Positions 6,548 through 9,510 of a stretch of DNA of 9,510 bases are shown here, piece after piece. Both the position numbers and the translations under genes were made by a program. The number at the start of each line of letters is the position of its first letter. Position 1 is the first letter of the stretch. This stretch comes from Candidatus Solincola jinzensis (GTDB taxonomy: Bacteria; Actinomycetota; Geothermincolia; Geothermincolales; RBG-13-55-18). The stretch lies in NCBI GenBank assembly GCA_015711875.1, contig JACVJG010000075.1:1-9510 (forward strand), given 5' to 3'. The notes below the pieces were generated by a model. That model searched no databases, was not told the DNA's origin, and was given only the letters and a program-made list of their open reading frames with translations.

Positions 6548-7012
6548 ATGGCTGTTTTCGAGGGGCACCTGATAGCTACCGGGCTGAAATTCGCCATCGT
6601 GGTGAGCAGGTTTAATGAGTTCATCAGCACACGCCTGCTTGACGGGGCTCTGGATGCCCTGAAAAGGCATGATGCCGATATGGAAAACGTCGATGTAGCC
6701 TGGGTCCCGGGCTCTTTCGAGATACCCCTGGTGGCCTCCAAACTGGCTGGCAGCGGAAAGTATGACGCCGTGATCTGCCTGGGGGCGGTGATCAGGGGCT
6801 CTACCCCCCATTTCGAATACGTGGCCTCAGAGGTTTCAAAAGGCATAGCTCGCGTCAACCTCGACCAGGGGGTCCCCACGGTGTTCGGAATAATAACCGC
6901 GGATACCATAGAACAGGCTGTAGAGCGCGCGGGCGCCAAGCAGGGGAACAAGGGCTGGCAGGCGGCGCTGACGGCGGTGGAGATGGGGAACCTGCTCAAG
7001 GCCCTTAAATAG
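6548..7012 (+). CDS. ribH: 6,7-dimethyl-8-ribityllumazine synthase
   Basis: This 154-residue protein has the usual family length and all family motifs: [10 protein letters not shown] (18-27), VPGSFEIP (53-60), [15 protein letters not shown] (78-92) with the catalytic histidine H88, VPTVFGIIT (109-117) and the phosphate-site region [10 protein letters not shown] (127-136). It condenses the RibB product with the pyrimidine diamine to form lumazine, the substrate of RibE; relatives assemble as pentamers or 60-subunit shells. The ATG at 6548 follows AAGGAG (6536-6541) at 6 bases. The frame is open further upstream into ribBA, but the conserved N-terminus and this ribosome site settle the start. 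It lies 17 bases after ribBA and is the last gene of the operon. RibH carries the common phrase GSTPHF or GDTPHF, here the former. Confidence 0.96.
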   Translation: MAVFEGHLIATGLKFAIVVSRFNEFISTRLLDGALDALKRHDADMENVDVAWVPGSFEIPLVASKLAGSGKYDAVICLGAVIRGSTPHFEYVASEVSKGIARVNLDQGVPTVFGIITADTIEQAVERAGAKQGNKGWQAALTAVEMGNLLKALK

Positions 7013-7309
7013 AAAGACGTTTGGTAAACGATCAGCCTGGCGCTACGGAACGGCAATGGCCGCATGATCACAGGGCGTCTGACCTTAGCAATGCGGCATC
7101 AGGGCATGCTCTGTCCGTGTGGCATGGCTCAAACGGAATTTGACCTCTGAGCTTGTTTCTGCCGAGTGGCGATTACCACAGTTTTCTTCAGTCTCTCCTT
7201 TCTTTCCCGGGCGGTCTATCTCGCAAGTCGCGTTAAGAGGGAGCGGCGGGAGTGCCGATAATTAGATCTGAGAACCAGCGTTGGAGATGCGCGCTTGCGA
7301 GAGGTCGGG
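7013..7309 (+). other. Intergenic region between ribH and the HD-GYP gene
   Basis: About 300 bases with no supported gene. It holds a small inverted repeat CGTTT-GGT-AAACG just after ribH (7018-7030), a 14-base near-palindrome CAGGGCATGCTCTG (7100-7113), a GTGG/CCAC hairpin (7166-7179) followed by a short T-run, and a pyrimidine-rich tract at about 7181-7208. None forms a convincing intrinsic terminator, although the rib transcript presumably ends here. No known RNA family was recognised. Confidence 0.5.
7233..7262 (+). promoter_or_regulatory. Weak candidate promoter for the HD-GYP gene
   Basis: TTAAGA (7233-7238, four of six to the -35 consensus) and GATAAT (7257-7262, five of six to the -10 consensus) are 18 bases apart and 47 bases upstream of the ATG at 7310. 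The match is modest and could be chance. Confidence 0.25.
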
Positions 7310-9268
7310 ATGATAAGCAAGTCTGCGATAGATAGCGTCGGCAAGGTTGCCGACCGCCTGCGTTTCGCGTTAGCGGAGCAGCTCAAGGACACGGGGTACG
7401 ACGTTAGCGCGGCCCTGGACTCCTTAGCACTCGCCCTGGCCCATGTTCTAGAGACCGCTTGCGAGGAAGAGGGCGCAAGATGGATAAAACGCCTTGAGGA
7501 GTCGGCGAGCTCGCTTTTCCTTTCTGAGGTGAGCGGATGTGACTTGATGGACGCGATAACGAAGGCATCTGAGGTGGTCCTCCAGGGAACGAGGGGGGAT
7601 GGCTCCGCTCTGCATGCCCTGCTGCGCGCGCATCGAGCGATCATGCAGGCGAGGGAGAGGATGGAGCGAGAGCGAAGGGAGGAGCTGGAGAGGCGCCTCC
7701 GTGAAATAGACGGGTTCCCGGACACCATAGCCGCCACCCTCGACCCGCCTACTTTGGCGAGAATGGGCCTCGAGAGATTGCGGGAGATGACGGGGGCGGC
7801 GAGCGCGTCCCTTTTCATCTACCAGGAGAGAGGCGTTTACCGCTGCGAGCAAAGGACGTCCGGAAGCGCCGGGGGCATGGAACTGGTGCTCACGGGACGG
7901 GCGGAGGAAGCGCTGGTGAAGGAGAAGGGCGTGTACGTTGGCGATGATAACGGAGAACAAGGCATACTTCTTGACGGCATGAGGGTAGATGGATCCGGAA
8001 AGACCTTTCTTCCCCTCGTGGTGCGAGGAAGGACGACCGGCTTGATCATGCTGGAGAACGAGCATGGCGACGTTCGTCTGGACGGCGACTCTTTGATGCT
8101 GGCGCGGCGTTTCGCGGGTCGCATGGCGGTGGCGCTTGAGAACGCGGGTCTACACTCCCGGGAGCAAAGGAAGATAAGGGAGACGGTGGCGTTGCTCGAG
8201 CTGACCAGGGCCATTAATTCCACCCTGAACCTTGAGGAGGTCCTGGCCAAAGTGGCGCGTATGAGCGTCGATCTTTGCGGCGTCACGGAGTGCGTGGTCT
8301 ATATCTGGGATTCAAAAGGAGACCTGTTTTTACCGGGAGCGCGCTGCGGATTCCTTGCTGAGTCGGGGGAGCATGGCGGACCGCGTATCTTCAAGCCTAC
8401 GCAACTCGATGAGCGGCACGCGCATGCTTTGAACGCAGGTGAGGCGGTGCTTGTAGAAGCATGCGAGGTGGAGGCCTTCTTCGATCGACAGTGCATGGCC
8501 GAACACGGTGTGGTACAAGTGTTTCTCCACCCCCTGAGCTCCAGGGAGCGTCTCACGGGCATCATGGCCCTTTTCTATCCGGCCGCTAAGGGCGACGGTC
8601 CGGGATGGGAGGACAGAGAACTCATCGCGGCTATTGCCGCTCAGGCTTCCATGGCCATCGAAAACGCCTTTCTATACGAGGATATAGAGAGGAGTTACTA
8701 CTCGACGATAAAGGCGCTGGCCAGGGCGATCGAGGTAAAAGATCCCTATACCCACGGCCATTCCGAGCGGGTCACGGAGTACGCCTTGATGATAGCGGAC
8801 GCCATGCGCCTGGATGAGAGGGAGAAGCAAAAGCTTAAATACGCCGCCACTCTTCATGACATAGGAAAGATCGGCATCGCCGGCAGGGTGCTCAATAAGC
8901 CGGGCGCACTCACGGAGGAGGAGTACTCCCACGTGAAAACACATCCATTGCTCGGTGACAGCATCATCGAGCCGGTGGATTTTTTGCAGGAGCCTCGCCC
9001 CATCATCCTGCACCACCATGAACGTTACGACGGCAAGGGTTACCCAGAGGGTTTGAAGGGAGAGGACATCCCCCTTTGCGCGCGCATTCTATCGGTGGCC
9101 GATGCCTTTGAGGCTATGCGTTCGGACCGTCCTTACCGCAGGGCACTGCCTCTGGGGGAAGCGGTGGAGGAGTTAAGGCGCAACGCGGGCACACAGTTCG
9201 ATCCGGCGGTGGTGGAGGTGTTCCTGTCAGTCCTGGAAGGTTACGGAGGTGATCCGGTAAACAGGTGA
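7310..9268 (+). CDS. GAF-GAF-HD-GYP domain protein, probable cyclic-di-GMP phosphodiesterase
   Basis: The 652-residue protein has no evident signal peptide or membrane segment, so it is probably a cytoplasmic sensor. From the N-terminus: a mostly helical region of unknown family (about 1-135) ending in a charged, coiled-coil-like stretch (115-132); a GAF domain (about 137-280); a second GAF domain (about 290-456) opened by a helix with AINSTLNLEEVL; and an HD-GYP domain (463-640). The HD-GYP residues are intact: KDPYTHGHSERV (477-488), HDIGK (516-520), H545 in KTHP, HHHERYDGKGYP (568-579) and VADAFEAM (596-603). HD-GYP enzymes hydrolyse cyclic di-GMP to pGpG or GMP, and GAF domains bind small ligands such as nucleotides, haem or bilins; the ligands cannot be read here. 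ATG 7310 has GAGAGG at 7299-7304; a TTG at 7295 with GGAG at 7283-7286 would add five residues. No GGDEF or receiver domain is present. No functional link to the rib genes is visible. Confidence 0.9.
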   Translation: MISKSAIDSVGKVADRLRFALAEQLKDTGYDVSAALDSLALALAHVLETACEEEGARWIKRLEESASSLFLSEVSGCDLMDAITKASEVVLQGTRGDGSALHALLRAHRAIMQARERMERERREELERRLREIDGFPDTIAATLDPPTLARMGLERLREMTGAASASLFIYQERGVYRCEQRTSGSAGGMELVLTGRAEEALVKEKGVYVGDDNGEQGILLDGMRVDGSGKTFLPLVVRGRTTGLIMLENEHGDVRLDGDSLMLARRFAGRMAVALENAGLHSREQRKIRETVALLELTRAINSTLNLEEVLAKVARMSVDLCGVTECVVYIWDSKGDLFLPGARCGFLAESGEHGGPRIFKPTQLDERHAHALNAGEAVLVEACEVEAFFDRQCMAEHGVVQVFLHPLSSRERLTGIMALFYPAAKGDGPGWEDRELIAAIAAQASMAIENAFLYEDIERSYYSTIKALARAIEVKDPYTHGHSERVTEYALMIADAMRLDEREKQKLKYAATLHDIGKIGIAGRVLNKPGALTEEEYSHVKTHPLLGDSIIEPVDFLQEPRPIILHHHERYDGKGYPEGLKGEDIPLCARILSVADAFEAMRSDRPYRRALPLGEAVEELRRNAGTQFDPAVVEVFLSVLEGYGGDPVNR

Positions 9269-9337
9269 TGCTGAAGGGAGGGCAAGGTCGCCTGTGTTAC
9301 GTTTCTACGCGGAGAAAAAGCTCTGTTTCGCCTATAG

Positions 9338-9502
9338 GATGGGGTAAAGTGCCGCGTGTGTGAGGTTTCTTTTGTTCGACGACTAATCCATGGGTGGCTT
9401 GATATTTTAAAAAGCGAGTTAGAACGCAGAATCACTAAACCAGAAACAACAATAGAAGAAATTATTGAGGAAATCAGTCAAATTTTAGCCAACAAATTTT
9501 AG
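9338..9502 (+). other. AT-rich, coding-like 3' fragment of unknown origin
   Basis: A frame open from 9338 to the TAG at 9500-9502 encodes a C-terminus that looks like real protein: GWLDILKSELERR, a TKPETT turn, then an amphipathic helix IEEIIEEISQILANKF. The stop of the previous frame is at 9335. The only in-frame non-ATG start, GTG 9356, has no good ribosome site. G+C falls sharply: by hand count 39 of the last 120 bases are G or C, against about 63% within the HD-GYP gene. The protein-like part seems to begin around 9380, where the composition changes, as though the 3' end of an unrelated gene had been joined here. I do not recognise the family; the tail of a transposase or another transferred gene is a guess. 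Confidence 0.3.
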
Positions 9503-9510
9503 TCTTTCAC

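Noticed and set aside
7140..7145. TTGACC as a -35 element in the ribH-HD-GYP gap
   Set aside because: There is no acceptable -10 hexamer at 16-18 bases downstream.
7064..7150. Small open frame (28 codons, with a CPCG motif) after ribH
   Set aside because: It has no ribosome-binding site and no similarity that I recognise, and its length is within chance.
7166..7186. GTGG/CCAC hairpin followed by a T-run as terminator of the rib operon
   Set aside because: A four-pair stem with a six-base loop and only four T residues is too weak to call.
7193..7204. Minus-strand AAAGAAAGGAGA, identical to the ribosome site region of ribH, as the start of a divergent gene
   Set aside because: No start codon at a suitable distance opens a frame longer than about 16 codons. 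The match is best taken as chance in purine-rich DNA.

Overview
The window reads as a run of housekeeping genes, all on the + strand, from a fairly GC-rich bacterium (about 60% G+C in the coding part by eye). The organism is most likely a deep-branching member of the Actinomycetota. Two things point that way: the gene order rpe-ribD-ribE-ribBA-ribH, which is the arrangement in Mycobacterium and Corynebacterium, and the GHEGRGIGL form of the GTP cyclohydrolase II motif, where most other bacteria have RQEGRGIGL. The upstream order rimO-pgsA-cinA-thpR is found in both Actinomycetota and Firmicutes, so the placement is an inference.

Positions 1-3184 form one tightly packed, translationally coupled cluster. 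It holds the 3' end of rimO (ribosomal protein S12 methylthiotransferase), pgsA (phosphatidylglycerophosphate synthase), cinA (MoCF-like domain plus nicotinamide-nucleotide amidase), thpR (2H RNA phosphodiesterase) and rpe (ribulose-phosphate 3-epimerase). Each gene overlaps the next by 11-20 bases.

Positions 3185-3499 form a non-coding control region. It carries a sigma70-type promoter (TGGACA, 17 bp, TATAAT), a complete FMN riboswitch aptamer, and an expression-platform hairpin without a U-tract. It drives ribD, ribE (TTG start), ribBA and ribH (3500-7012), which supply all the dedicated ring-building enzymes of riboflavin synthesis. RibBA opens GTP and also makes dihydroxybutanone phosphate; RibD deaminates and reduces the pyrimidine; RibH makes lumazine; RibE dismutates lumazine to riboflavin. 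Rpe interconverts ribulose 5-phosphate, the precursor of the four-carbon unit, with xylulose 5-phosphate. The pyrimidine phosphatase and the FMN/FAD-forming RibF are not in the window. FMN should feed back on the rib operon through the riboswitch.

After a gap of about 300 bases there is a single signalling gene (7310-9268) encoding a soluble GAF-GAF-HD-GYP protein, a probable cyclic-di-GMP phosphodiesterase. The last 120 bases or so drop abruptly to about 33% G+C and contain an unrecognised coding-like 3' fragment, possibly foreign or mobile-element DNA. I found no tRNA, rRNA, CRISPR array or complete mobile element, and no convincing novel system. The points most worth a second look are the riboswitch expression platform and the AT-rich tail.
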